DNA of 64,000 nucleotides from Ascaphus truei (Eukaryota > Chordata > Amphibia > Anura > Ascaphidae). The notes beneath the pieces were generated by a model. The model was not told the DNA's origin, searched no databases, and was given only the letters and a program-made list of their open reading frames with translations. Made by a program: the position numbers and the translations under genes. Positions 1 through 12,005 of the stretch are shown here, piece after piece. The DNA lies in NCBI GenBank assembly GCA_036426205.1, contig CM071570.1:54023087-54087086 (forward strand), given 5' to 3'. Within the stretch, counting starts at the first letter, position 1. Every line of letters begins with the position of its first letter.

Positions 1-1240
1 GATTTGAAAGGTGAGTACCCTCGAGTGTTAAGAAAAAGGATACAAGCCGATAAACCTACTGTATGAGGTATGCTCGTATATAGCCCTTCAACGTCTAGGG
101 ACATCAGGATGGTATCTGCAGTGACATTAATATCATTATTTTACAGAGGATATTTTGGTGTCCCTAAGGGTGACGGAAGGGCTATAACAAATGGCTAATG
201 GCTTTAAGTATCTACAGTCGATGTATCACTGGCATTTTCAGTCAAACTCCTATGCCCGAGACATATGGTCGTTCCGGTGGTGGTTGTGTTACCCTTATGT
301 ATTTTGGGTAGACTGTATAGGGTAGCAATCTTGGGATGTTTGACTAAAATGAAGTCTTTCTCTTTATCAGAGATAACTTTGTCTAATATGCCGTTGTGTA
401 CGTATTTCATTAAGTTCCAGGTTAAAGGTTAGCAGTAGGGTAAATTTTGAGGTGTGTGCAACAGGCCCTATCTGATAGGAGTCGCTCATTTCTATAAAAA
501 TAAATCTTTGTGTTAAGAATAAACCACGTTGCCCCTTATCTGAGGGCTTTATGGTTATATTTTGTCCTCTCTCAGTTCTTTAAGGGCTAGTCTTTCCTCG
601 TTATTAAGTTTATCAAGTAAATTACGTGTAGATTTGTTAAGGTGTTCAAGATCCTTGGTGACCAAGTTAAACAAATATGCAATACTAGAGCTTAAATTAA
701 GGGAGGGCATAAATTTGGATTTGGGTCTAAAAGTTGTAAAAGGGCGCTCACCTAGTGGTATATCTTGACATTGCCATAGTTCCATCAGGGTGATCTAAAT
801 TTTGTCTATCATAAGGTCCATAGGGCCAAGGCCTAGATCATCAGTAATCCTATCATCCCTTCGCTTGAACATCTTCTGTAAGAGTAACTTTTTGCAATAG
901 ATTCAGGGCTCTGACCCATTCGAATATGTCAAAGTGGCCAGTGGGTGAAAACGAAGTCTTTTGATAAAACACTAAGATGGTAGTGTTTAACTAAAATCTG
1001 AAAGATTGATGATTTGGCTCTAATCAGATATACAGTCAGCTCTAATCATGTCTGTATTACTTAATAACGCTTCCTGCTCCTGTACTCCTGGTTTGCCAAT
1101 CTCCCCTGTTTTTTTCCTTGACCTCTTGCGCCCCCTCCTGGTTTCCTCTTCCTCTGTGTGGAGGGTCTGAGGCCCAGTTGCCTCTAAAAAAGTATTAGAT
1201 TCCTGAAATCTGGTTTGCATATGATGTTTAGTGTGTTTGG
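1..1240 (-). mobile_element. Penelope-like retroelement, decayed reverse transcriptase
   Basis: Reading right to left on the minus strand, pieces of a Penelope-like polymerase appear in order. The stretch at 555-785 ends NNEERLALKELRED. About 500-555 reads ITIKPSDKGQ, the family's IKPADKG motif. Next is LYSLPKIHKG at about 300-330, with SLTEN after it, a hallmark of this family. Last is SLDVEGLYTSIPH at about 60-110, equivalent to RT motif A with its catalytic Asp. The pieces are in different frames with stops between them, so the copy is dead. It runs off the left edge, so motifs B-E and any GIY-YIG endonuclease are out of view. Weak similarity to the upstream Penelope domain may continue to about 1850. 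The ORF at 1020-1220 is basic and low in complexity and I do not assign it. Confidence 0.85.
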
Positions 1241-4139
1241 GGGTCTCTTCTTCAATGCTGAAATCTCGACATCGTTGAGGTTTCTAAGGACTCATGTAGG
1301 TGTTTAGTTTACAATGTTTTGATTTTTGGAATATATTTGTAAATATTTCCTTCTTTGAAATCTTTTTGTCCCTCTGATTATTTTTGTATTTTTCTCTTTT
1401 CAGGTCCGTTTTGTTTAATATCTACATTGGTTGTAGTTTCTTCTCAAGGATCATAAAATTCTGAATGGTGTTTTCCACTGCTCAGCTTCAACCATCAATA
1501 AATCAACTTTTGTGTTTTTAGTTGTAATAATTTTGTTTGATAGTCTATCAATAACTGCATAGAGGTTAGAGATTTGCTCAGAATGGTATCCACTTTTCAT
1601 GAATTGTTCATCTATGATGTTGTTTTGCTAGTGCTAGGTTACTTCTAAGTCACGTGGGCTCAGGTCTTCTGAGATATATGTCTCAAAACTGAAGATGGAC
1701 CTCCCACCACAATTTAATTTGTTTTTATCTGGCACTCACAATATTCCCGGCCATCCGTAACAACTTAGGATTACTGAGGCTTTTCAACTCCGAACTTCTC
1801 ATAGACATTGAGGCACCCTCTCGGCAGTGGCGCACCTTTGAAGTACAGAATTGAAAAAAACCCTCAGTTCATTCACCCTTAGCATATTTGCATGCCAAAG
1901 GGATTTTTCGCGGGCTTTATAGAAAAAGTTTCCTGTCTTCACATTTAAAACCAACAGTTTTAACACAGTTTATTAATAAAGTATTTGCTGTGTATGCCAC
2001 TACTATAAACTTTATATGTGTGTGTGTTTGGTTTTCTTTATTCTACATTGCACCTCCAAAAATTAGAGTGCTAGGCTTATTCGATTGCGAGAGTTGAGCT
2101 TATTAATTGAAATGGGCTATGATGTGGTTTGCAGTTAAACCCATTCTACATTCAATTTATGACTTTCCTTCTTTTTCTTTCCATTTTTTATTTTGAAGCT
2201 TAACAAGGTAGAATATCATTTTTACATTTTTTCTCACTTAACACGTTGCGGTTTGCGAGGTAAATGTAGAGAAAGTGATCCCTATACTTCAAATGCGGCC
2301 ATCCAATACATAGCTGCGTTGTCTTCAATTCAGCGCTTGGTTTAGCGCTCACAGTCCCTCTTGTGTCTCAAAACCAATTGGCACAGTTTGTATACATTCC
2401 TATTACTGCAGTAGGAAATAAGCCGCAAAATGGGGACAAGAAAGATGTGTAGGGGAAAACATAATCAGGTGTGGTGGCACAACATACAGTAACCCCTTCA
2501 GTTCCAATGTGATTAGTGGTTAATCAGATGGGTATAATGCCTTTATTAATGGCCTGATTAACCCTCTCTTTCGCCACCTTCTGACATTGTGTTTCTGGAT
2601 TTATAGCACAATAGATGGCAGGTCAGGCTAGGAAATGTTTTGGCCATGATGTGAGCATCATTTATTTACGTTCACGGCAAGATTAGGTCTGGTGTTGGTT
2701 CCTGCCAAACACCTATCTCTTTCACTTCCACAAAGTGAGAGTTACTGGTCTATGATACAAGTAAAGTAAAACCTTCTTTTAAATGCGCTGCCCAATAGTA
2801 TTTTTTTTTAAACTGGAGTTTCAATCCACCTATGTTTGGCAAACAGAGAATCTCTCTTTTAAGTATAGATTTTTCCCCATTTCCTGTATGACATTTTCCC
2901 ATTTCAGATAAGGATATGTTGTGTTAGCGCGGTTGACCCCCACCCCTATCGGGATTATCTGGCCTTGTCTACAGTGGTGTTTGTGGTGCTCATACTGTTA
3001 GGTTCCATTGAGATTGGTGAGGGTCCACGTTGGTATGGGGAAACCGGACAGGCTTTTGGGATGGGTTCGGCTGTGTTTTCTTTATCTAGTGCAATGCTTC
3101 CATTCACAGCAGGCTCCAACATGGCTGGAGACAGTCCCCACTGTGAAAAGTCCTCATTCATACCCCTACCCAATGACTTGTGACTGAGGCAGGGTGAATA
3201 AAAAGAGGTCCTCTTTATTGCTGATAAAATCCACATACAGATGGTATTACAGTGAATGCAGTCTATTATAGCACAGGTCCCTGAACTCTGGATGGTGCCA
3301 TGGCCTTCTCTCAGAATTGGGGCCTTGCAATCCTGCTGGGATTATATTCAGCCCCCTAAGGGGCTGAAAGCACATCTCAATCGCAGCAGGGAGAGACTTT
3401 GGAATGACTATAATTTAGAGGCTGCTTCCTCCCTAGTGCAAGGGGGACGGCACAATGTCTGCACCCAGATTGACTGCACACAGACCAAGTTCCACCTCCA
3501 CCCCTGTCACTAGGTAGGCTGCTGAGGGTGGGGAAAAACCAAGATGATAACCTGCACACGCATGCAGCTATCAGGACTTACATGACAGGGGAGGGGCAAG
3601 AAGGTATAGCCAGTACCAGCCATGCCTACACTAGGTTATTTAATTTCTTGAAAATAAATATTTGGCAGAGCAATAGGTGAGAGCTGTGAAAAGGAGGTAC
3701 AGGAATTGTTGGTTAGAATTGTCAGTTTAACTGTTTAAAATCCTCTGTGCCAACTCATTACAAGTTATTTCCATTAGTCAGCATGTCCCTTTGTTGTATG
3801 TGAAAAAAGGGGGTTGACAAGTGTGGCGTCATCATGATATATAGTGTTCCTTAGCATAAACATGTGATTGCCACATAATGTAATAAAATAATAAATGGTA
3901 TTATTATACAAACGTCGGATGCAGCTTTAACCCGGTTGGAGGATTGCTTTCCAATCCTTGTGGCAAGTGAAGAGAGGGGTCATCGGAAGGCATAGCCATA
4001 CCGTGTTGAAACAAAAGACAAATGTTTATAGTGCAATATTGTATAAGTCAATGGTTGTGATAATAAACTGCTAGCTAGGAGATTATACAGAAAATACTCA
4101 CAAACGTGGGTAGAAAAAAGGCACATAAAGGTATTCTTT
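1241..4139. other. Unassigned repeat-like and AT-rich sequence
   Basis: No gene found. Bases 1241-1850 may be the 5' part of the Penelope-like copy. Bases 2900-3640 are less AT-rich and could be LTR or other repeat sequence, but I could not define ends or a coding motif. Short ORFs on both strands here lack recognisable domains. Confidence 0.4.
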
Positions 4140-4141
4140 AA

Positions 4142-4540
4142 GGAATGGCTGTTAATCCGTGCAGACGGGATATCACCAGTACGGTTACTCTCCACACAGG
4201 ACCTTAAGGTAAGACGACTTCATGAATGTGTAGACTGTATAACAGCCGGATGCCGGTGTTTGATACGCATTCATGACAGCACGCCAGCAGCACAGAGGGA
4301 AACTTGAGAGAAAAACCCATTTCCGGTTGCAGAGTTTGCAGAGATCCATGTTTGTGATCTATATGCTTTTTTACCTTACACATCATGTGAGTTGATTTGG
4401 ATTTTTGTTTTACGCCGTATTAAATGTGTTTATACAGTCTACACGTATCCATGTTACCTGTCCAGTAGTCGTTTACCTAAGGTCCGGTGGGAAGACCGGT
4501 CTGGTGATATCCGTCTGCACGGATTACAGCCAGTCCCTGT
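4142..4540. mobile_element. Foldback (long terminal inverted repeat) element
   Basis: Bases about 4145-4215 and about 4470-4538 are inverted copies. The left arm contains AATCCGTGCAGACGGGATAT and ACCTTAAGGTAA; the right arm contains ATATCCGTCTGCACGGATTA and TTACCTAAGGT. The arms are about 70 bp and enclose about 255 bp without a coding motif. It looks like a non-autonomous DNA transposon. Superfamily is not assigned. Confidence 0.65.
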
Positions 4541-4545
4541 TGTGC

Positions 4546-5690
4546 AAGGGGACATTAATTACGTGCTATATACCCTATTTCCTCAATTCTAAGATGCACA
4601 TTTTTTTCCGATTTTCACATGTCTGAAATCGGAGTGCGTCTTTAGTAGATCATATGTAATTGTATTGAAAAGAAAGTGTAACAATGGTTTCGGAGAGGTT
4701 TTCGAATGTTATAGAAGGACGAAGTGTGCGGTGGTGGTAGTAGAGGTCCCACGTCGCAGATGGGTTGAAGATGGACAAGCGGGGTGGTGTGTGCGGCAGC
4801 AGGACAGGTCCCAAGTCTGCAGGTGAATGAAGATAAGAAGTCAGCGGGGGTTGCAGTGGGATGCGGCAGCAGGAGATCATAATAGCAGGGAGAGTGAGCA
4901 GGAGCAGAGGTGAGGGACTGTAAGCGAAGAACTCTATTTTGCCTTTGGATTGTCTCCTTTTCTACCTCCAAATAAATGCTTTTATATTACCCATGGTGTG
5001 CCGTAACCCTATTTTCCCTGCATGCTGTGCTTCACATCCCTCCCAAGGATTCTATTGCTGATATCTCCATGTTTGATGCACACTTTTGGAGCAATATTTA
5101 ATCTATCTGTGAGTAACCCAAACCTCATGGAGGTTTTTGTTCTTGTTACATATATACCTTTGCCCATTTAAACTTAAGTAGTTTCTCCTTTAAGTGTTGT
5201 GGTTAACAGGATAGATTTGCCTTACAGGCTGTATCTTTCATCATACACATTAAATCCCACTTGGAGATTTATGCCTTGTATACGGCTACTTACTATAATC
5301 TGGGTTTACATTTTGGCAATGGTGTTATAAAACTTGTACAAGGATGTTGAATTTACCACTCCAATTATATATCATATGGCTCACACCAGGGACATAAAAA
5401 TAAATGGTTTATGAACTACCTGTTCAATTGTACTGTTGGCACTGATACTGTTGACTTACTGTTCGTACTGCTTTCAGTGTTTAACACTAGTTTGTTTGAA
5501 AAATCCAATTTCAAGTCTCAAAAATTCAGATTAAAGTATGTGTTCTAAGGTTCAGAGAGCTGAGGGCTAAGTGCATATAGGATTGTGTCATCTACTACAT
5601 ATGTATTGAGCTGCCTTACAAGCTATAGGAAGATCATTGATGAAGACTGAAGCAGGTAGGGGCCCCAATGAACGAGCCTTGTCAGGACAC
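4546..5690. other. No gene seen; small hairpin at 4595-4625
   Basis: AT-rich sequence. The only structure noted is a hairpin with CCGATTTTC and GAAATCGG arms near 4597-4632, next to short inverted TAAGATGCAC and GTGCGTCTT motifs, which suggests the end of an old MITE. There are no splice-bounded coding segments. Confidence 0.4.
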
Positions 5691-5694
5691 CACA

Positions 5695-7496
5695 AGTATC
5701 TTGTTAATGGCCCTTCGGCTTATACAATGCTCTTGCTGTTTTTCAGGATTTTATGAATGCTTGTACTTTCGTGAGATTTGTTCTCAACTCTTTCGTAATT
5801 GGTTATCTGGACGATTATATCCTCATTTTTTCTAAAAATCTTCAAGATCAGTTCAGCATACCAGGCTGTTCTCGCTTGCCTTCGTGTCAATAATTCTACG
5901 CAAGCTCGAGAAATGTCTTTTTATCAAACCTCTACTGCCTTCTTAGGCTATATAATTTCAGATAAAGGATTTTCAATGGACCCTTGAAAAACTTAAGGCT
6001 GTTTTGGATGTGCCTTTCTACCCAACTCTCTAGCAAACCATCCAGCATTTTTGGGCTTCTCCAATTACATTAGAAATTCATCGCAAAAAAATTTCCACTC
6101 CCATGTACGGCCTTACCAGAAGGGAGCTGACCCGTCTGTATGGCCTGCTGCAGGCCGTGTCGTCCTTCGGAAACCCTGAAAACAGCTTTGATATCAAGGC
6201 ATCCATTCGCGATCATCCGTGTTAGTCTTCCATTACTTTAGGAAAAAAAAAAAGAAAAAAAAATATGAGCGTCTGCTGATTGTGGTGCAGGCGCCATCCT
6301 GTCCCAGAGATTCTTCCTCAAGATAAGCGTCAAATGCGGTTTTTTTTCAAAGAAGTTTTCGCCTGCACTGCTGAAAAGGAGAACTATGATGTTGGCAATA
6401 GAGAGCTCTTGGCTATCACGATGGCCTTACAGGAAAGGCGACATCTCTCCGGGAAGTATTCTATATTGACTGATCATAAAAATCTCTTTTATTCGAAAAT
6501 GAACGGCGTCTGGGTCTCGTAAGCTGTGGGCACTATTTTTTAAGATTTAATTTATATACTGTGATATTCCGGTCTAAGACACAAAAAGCTGATGCCTTAT
6601 CCCGACAATTTTTCCTGAGGAGGCGATCGACGAAGAAACCCCCTGAAACTATCGGACTTCTAAGTTTATAATTTCGCCAACTCATTTGACATCTCGACAA
6701 GACGGTTGAAGCTCAAAACACAAATCCGAGTGGTCTAGATGGTACCGGAAGGAATTTTCACGCCGCCACCCAGATTTCATCAAAAGATACTAGAATGGGC
6801 CACGTCCATTCAGCCGGCCATTTCGACTTCAAAAGAACTTTGGATCTTATCAAGCGTACTTTTTGGTGGCCTAATATGGCAAAGATGGTTCATGAATTTA
6901 CTAGTGCTTTTCCAGTATGCGCACAAAACAAGGCTCTTCATCAAAGACCCTCAGGCTTGCTCATGCCCTTGCCAGTACCTGAACGTCCATGGTCACATAT
7001 TTCAATGGATTTCATTGTGGATCTACCCCCTTCCAGAGGGATGAATACCATTTTGGTCATCGTTGACCGTTTTTCAAAACAGGCCCACTTTGTTCCACTC
7101 AAAGGACTTCCCTCCTCGCCCACCCTAGCTAATATCTTCACCAAGGAGGTGTTTCGCATCCATGGGATACCTACATCCATAGTCTCGGACCGAGGCACGC
7201 AATTTATATCGAAATTTTGGCGTGCTTTCTCCAAGAGGCTTGGCATGGTGCTATCCTTCTCGTCAGCCTATCACCCCCAGACTAATGGGCAAACTGAAAG
7301 ACTAAATCAAATGCTGGAACAATACCTATGGTGTTTTATTTACGATTCCCAGGATAATTGGGTTGACCTGCTACCTTGGGCAGAATGTGCAACCAATTCA
7401 CTTCGTAATGAATCCACGCACGAAACCCCGTTCTTCGTGAATTATGGTTTCCACCCAAGTCGTCTGCCAATCTCAAACGTGACAGAATGGTTGTGA
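5695..7496 (+). mobile_element. Ty3/gypsy retrotransposon pol, decayed, 5' and 3' truncated
   Basis: Domains run in normal gypsy order: reverse transcriptase, RNase H, integrase. RT reads PFGLYNALAVFQDFMN and then YLDDYILIFSKN (YLDD box at 5804-5815). FLGFSNYIRN, near 6045, is the usual segment after RT. RNase H carries [11 protein letters not shown] and LTDHKNL in the 6280-6522 frame. The RNase H/integrase junction has KADALSRQF near 6590. Frameshifts and stops break the frame before 6795. The last ORF, 6795-7496, is open over most of the integrase. The element stops abruptly at 7496 against a LINE piece on the other strand. No LTRs, gag or protease were found nearby. Confidence 0.92.
6795..7496 (+). 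pseudogene. Integrase remnant of the Ty3/gypsy element
   Basis: A 233-residue open frame covering the end of the zinc-binding region and the catalytic core. H-x3-H is visible (HSAGH), but in the C-x2-C pair the first Cys appears to be Phe (FPVC). The core triad is in place: Asp in SMDFIVD, Asp in SDRGTQF, and Glu in NGQTERLN. The last two are separated by 35 residues, the DD35E spacing. The frame begins at an internal Met and lacks the upstream polymerase in frame, so it is a remnant and not a host gene. The uninterrupted frame suggests a moderately young insertion or chance survival. Confidence 0.88.
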
Positions 7497-7529
7497 GATT
7501 TCAGGTTTGTCTGTGTGGGTTGGGAGATT

Positions 7530-8050
7530 AGTTGGATTAGGTTAAGTGACGAGTTATATCTGGATTTTGTTGATTTTAGGGTCAAGCCAATTGTAGTTGA
7601 AATCACCAAGAACTAACAGCTCACTCCACGTTTAGAAAGGAAATTGAGCCAAGAAACTGGGTGATATCAGTCAGGGATAGTCGGGCTTTAGAGGAGCGGT
7701 AGATGCCATCAATAAGATCAGGCTTGGCAAATTTTGCCAACTTGGATTACAAAAGAGGATGGGCATTGTAGGCAATTTTTCAGCGTAAATTGTAAGGTGT
7801 CTTCAATATAGAATAACACGCCCCCTCCTCTCTTCAACCTATCTTTCCTAGAAATGGAGTATCCCTGAATGACGATATTTGCATCAAGGGTTTTAGGAGT
7901 TAGCCATGTTTCTGTGAGAATTATGGCTTTGGGTTTATGCAAAGGGCACATTGCCCTTAGTTCATCCAGTTTGGGCAACCGGCTTGGGATATTTATATGG
8001 GAAATAAAAAACGTTGTATGGTGCTCAAAGAAGAACAGCAATCACTACAA
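7530..8050 (-). mobile_element. Non-LTR retrotransposon fragment, AP-endonuclease domain
   Basis: On the minus strand, 8041-7718 reads NIPSRLPKLDELRAMC, then PKAIILTETWLTP and SRKDRLKRGGGVLFYI. These are the N-terminal motifs of the APE endonuclease of CR1/L2/Rex-type LINEs, including the catalytic Glu in TETWL. The frame breaks, and near 7596-7607 the conserved GDFN motif appears (LVLGDFN). About 520 bp survives, with no reverse transcriptase. It abuts the gypsy fragment, so one insertion probably cut the other. Confidence 0.82.
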
Positions 8051-8339
8051 AAATATGAATAATTGTAAAGTGGAATTAACTCAATGTTGATTGTAAATGT
8101 AGAATGTCCAAAAGATGCATACTTGCACTAAGATCCCACAATGCACAGTAGTAAGGATGTATTAATAGTCAGCATCTACTGTATAACACTGGATCAATCT
8201 TGGTAAACATAGTCCAGAACTAATGATGGTAAACCTGGAAAGACTCACATGGGAAGGTGTCCACAATCAGCAGCAAGTCCTCGGATGTCCAGGAATCCAC
8301 GGGTTAACTGTGCCTCCGCCTGTTGAAGTACAATAGTAG

Positions 8340-8840
8340 CAAGGAAGAAAAAATGGAGCACTAGATCCACACTGGTAGAGCCAGAAAAAGTGCAAGGATG
8401 CGTTCCCAAATTAAAAGCTTATTTAATGGATCAAGAACAGATACACACCAATGCGTTTCGGACTATAACCAGTCCTTTATCAAGGTGAATAAAATACTTA
8501 CCCCCTTGGAGTGTTATTTATGTGAATTGTGAACTATTCCACACCAGTCGCCGACACTTCCGCATGTGTCACGTGATCGGGACGTCAAGCGTCATCGCGT
8601 GCTGACGCGTCACACCACGTGTGCAGAACCGGACTGAAAATACAGGGGAATCAGTGAGGGAACGAGTGGAACACAAGCCATGTCCACGAGCACCAATAGC
8701 TGGCTCGCATGCACTAACCAATCAGGAAATCGCAACACGTTAATGGCTGTGACGTCATCACGTCACGTTAGCCGATGATGACTGGGAATTGAAATTGAAA
8801 AAACTTTATTGTGTTAACACACTCCCGGGGGGCAATATCA
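8340..8840 (-). repeat. Repeat with hammerhead-like hairpin module (8447-8490)
   Basis: The minus strand over 8447-8490 can fold into outer arms CACC and GGTG, an inner 4-bp stem GGAC/GTCC with a TGGTTATA loop, then GAAACGC. This resembles the layout of a hammerhead ribozyme, but the CUGANGA box reads TTGATAA and one extra A lies before the inner stem, so activity is unlikely. The flank to about 8770 is CpG-rich and repetitive. Similar modules occur near 12.7, 47.0, 59.05 and 59.85 kb. Exact ends of the repeat are not visible. Confidence 0.55.
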
Positions 8841-10059
8841 GGGCACAAAATACATTCAATAATTAAAAACAACACACTAAATCGTGAACAAATACACATT
8901 AAGAAAACAATGAATATTTAAAACAAGATATGAATAGTAACCTTAGATATTGAGTATTGATATCATAGAAAAAAAAGGTAATGCTAGGGGTTTTGTGATC
9001 TTAATCGAGATGAAATTCACAGTGTTAAATCATCGATAAACGATCAATATTAACCATTTAAACTGAGTTTAACAAACCCCAAAGCCCCTAAGGGATCTAA
9101 CCTGAGACTGAAAGAGCACAATTTAATACATGATATTATTAATAAACTCTGTGCAATGCGGATCATGTCTCATAATGATTAAATTAAAGACATATATAGA
9201 TTAAATACATTAAATCACACATTGTGTAATGCATTAAATAAAAAATATAACGTGCTGTTAAAGAAAAATGCACATTAATAGTCATCGCTCTATACCAAGA
9301 CACTCTGTAAAGTGCTGTTCAGAATAATTATAAAAATAATAAAAATTGTGCAATCTCACTATAATGTAACTGACAAATAATGGTATAATATGATCTGGAT
9401 AAGAATACTAATTAGATGCACAACTTATGATTATATACTCTGTAATTCTCAACAAAAGTTTCAGACAAATATACATAACAACAACACTTGGAGGGGCCTA
9501 TGTATTGGGCATTAGAAAAGGTTCTATATTGTACTTGACTCACGGATCTTTCATTGGTACTAGTGAGGGCTCCGGGCACAAGTCGTTGTCATAACACACC
9601 TTGGCAGATATTACTTACCTGCCAATCTGTCGGACTCACAGCTCTGGATATATAGAGAACTTATTCAGGTTTTATATGAAGGAGCTATTATGTGTGCATT
9701 ATGTTTGAGCTAGACACTTTGTTCACATTTTGAGTCACCTATACCTCTTGTTGCTGTATGTGTTAATGTCACACAGTATATCCCATATACTTTTGGGTAC
9801 ACCAGCACACCCGATCATTGAACATTTTTGTATACTTACCTTGGATGTTGAAGTTGTATAGAGAGCACCTATTATTTAATAGGACTCATTATCCCTACCC
9901 CTTACCTCCATTTTAATTTCGCTAATTGTTTAGGATTACCTCACACTGAGGACCATTTATTTTATTTGAGGATTTCTCCAATTAAAATTGAATTTTAAGT
10001 TATTCAACATTACATGTCAACCATTGACCTATTGTCTCCATCAGGTTCATAGTAACAAT
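8841..10059. other. AT-rich stretch with no gene seen
   Basis: Strongly AT-rich to about 9480 with no open frame above background. From 9480 to 10000 composition is more mixed and may belong to an old repeat. I recognise nothing specific. Confidence 0.4.
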
Positions 10060-10490
10060 CAGTATCACTAGCCGCTGAGTGCTCTCATCATAGGGGATCT
10101 TCCTCTCCTTGTTGTTGTTCAGTTATTTCCCCTGATTGCAGCACCTGTGTTTGTGGCAGTAGCGAGGGCTCCCTCCACCCGTCCCCCTCCCCCCCCCCAT
10201 CTCTGGTTATATAATTTCTAAAAATGTCTAACTTTTTTTTGAAGATATCTTTTGTATTTGCCATCACAGTCTCCATGGGTAATGAATTCCACCTGTTAAC
10301 TGTAAATAACCTTTTTCTTTGTTGCTGGTGAAATCCCCTTTCCTCCAACCTTAAGGGATGACCCTGTGTTGTTTGTATTGTTTGGGATGAATAGTTCTTT
10401 TGAAAGCTCCTTGTACTGTCACCGAATATATTTGTATATAGTTATGATATCCCCTCTTAGACGGCTCTTTTCTAATGTAAACAAATCTAA
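10060..10490 (-). mobile_element. CR1/L2-like LINE 3' end
   Basis: On the minus strand, 10480-10430 reads FTLEKSRLRGDIITIYKYI, and 10320-10200 reads TVNRWNSLPMETVMANT and KKKLDIFRNYI. These are the conserved last motifs of CR1-type reverse transcriptase ORFs, the RLRGDLI block and the WNSLP...FK..LD block. There is a stop between them, so the copy is dead. The G/C-rich run at 10185-10200 separates the coding end from later sequence. Confidence 0.75.
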
Positions 10491-11430
10491 TTTACAATTA
10501 ATAACACAAATACAATATTGAAGTATGCATCATACCATTTTTTTTAAATTGCATAATCATTATGAAGTTTAAAGAATGGATGTTATCAATAAAAATGTAG
10601 AAACGTCTGGCATTCCTAGACACATATTTTATAGAATAAAATAATTGAATGTAGCAATATAGACCAGATTCCCCAAATATAAAAATTAATCATTGTGAGA
10701 CGTTTCTCGTAATTATCAACAGACCAGCAAGCCGATTTGTTGTTCATTGACATAAAGAATACATTTCCACCTGTCCACGGGTGCATAATGCTAACAAAAG
10801 TTGCATCAGTTTGGAATCTCGTATGGAAGCAATAGAACACACATGCCACACTTTGATTTCCACATCTTTTGGACACAGAATGATTAATAATACAAATACA
10901 GTCTGATCAATTCCCACCTATTTGGAATGAGTACCAACCTTTCTTACTCCAAGCATAAACTGCTTAAAAAATGTTGTCAAGCTAATTTTTCTAAAATGCC
11001 ATTAGTTTAACATTTTCCTCATATTTGGGGTGTGACAGCAATACAGATGGTTTTGAACCATAATTCAGAAATCCATAATTTTTTTTTACCCCATTATCTC
11101 AAGCCTCTCGACAAAGAGAATAGCGATTTATGTACAGTACTCATTATTGCTTTGTACGAGCAGTGTTCTACTGCTGACTGTTCCAGGTACAATGGAGACA
11201 CATAGTGGCCTGATGGTTTTTTTCTGGAGGTAATAACACTGGGGAGTTCCCAGAAACCCCAAATCAGGTGTGCTCAAAATCTTATTTCATGCCTACTTCA
11301 ACCACTTATTGAATTCAAATCTAAGTAATACAAGATGTCGAAATTGATTTATTCTCATCAAACTGAGTTGTTTTACAGAGGTTTGTGTCCGGCACCGTTG
11401 TAATGTTTGTTCTTGGTACTGTGTCTTTAG
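10491..11430. other. Intron sequence, nothing recognised
   Basis: AT-rich sequence leading to the acceptor of exon A. There is a polypyrimidine-type tract (TGTTTGTTCTTGG... TGTGTCTTTAG) just before 11431. No coding motif or recognised repeat. Confidence 0.5.
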
Positions 11431-11536
11431 ATATGCAGAGCCTGGAGAAGCTATTACGGGACGCAGTGGTCAGTGGTCAGCCTCGCAGCCACAGAGGCTG
11501 GAGAAAAATCCTCATTCTTGTTGAAGGCATTTACAG
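11431..11536 (+). CDS. SPTLC3: SPTLC3 coding exon A (first of six in window)
   Basis: This internal exon encodes 34 whole codons plus split codons at both ends, reading [16 protein letters not shown] and then [10 protein letters not shown]. It belongs to the large catalytic subunit of serine palmitoyltransferase, the ER-membrane enzyme that condenses serine with an acyl-CoA to start sphingolipid synthesis. The acceptor is TTTAG at 11426-11430 and the donor is GTAAAC at 11537. The exon starts with two bases finishing an Asn codon and ends with AG, which joins the C at 18840 to make Ser. This segment precedes the PLP-binding core in the alpha-oxoamine synthase fold. Human SPTLC2 and SPTLC3 both align without gaps as I recall them; the paralogue is decided by later exons. 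Upstream exons are not in the window. Confidence 0.95.
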
Positions 11537-12005
11537 GTAAACGTCAGTGCAGATTGATATGCTAGAGAGCAATAAAGTGAAAGAAGTATATCTGGCATCT
11601 TCACCAACTTTTTCTACTGTGTTTTTTTTGTTTATGATGCAAAGTATATTTAATAGCTTTTCACATTGAGGCCTGAAAGCCTTACTCTAACTATAACCAG
11701 AATATAGCGATATTACATGACAAATATAGTACATATAGCTTTTGCCATGTATATCTATATGTATCAAAATTAAAGTGTCTCCCCTTTTCTGTTATGATTA
11801 GAAATAATTGTTATAAACCTGTTAACTATAGAATGAATAAAGTATTTAAGTATGATGACATTTTATAAATAAAAAAGGGAAAAGAAAGAAGCGCAAAAAG
11901 ACTGAGAGTTTAAAAGGATACGATAGAGTCCATAAATAATGGTTTCTTTTGATGGGTGCCGCACCGGATAGCAAATGGGTTCGTTCTAAGCCACTTGAGT
12001 AGTTG

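Noticed and set aside
2955..3560. Cluster of 60-93-residue ORFs on both strands
   Set aside because: No recognisable motif, overlapping frames, and probable repeat DNA.
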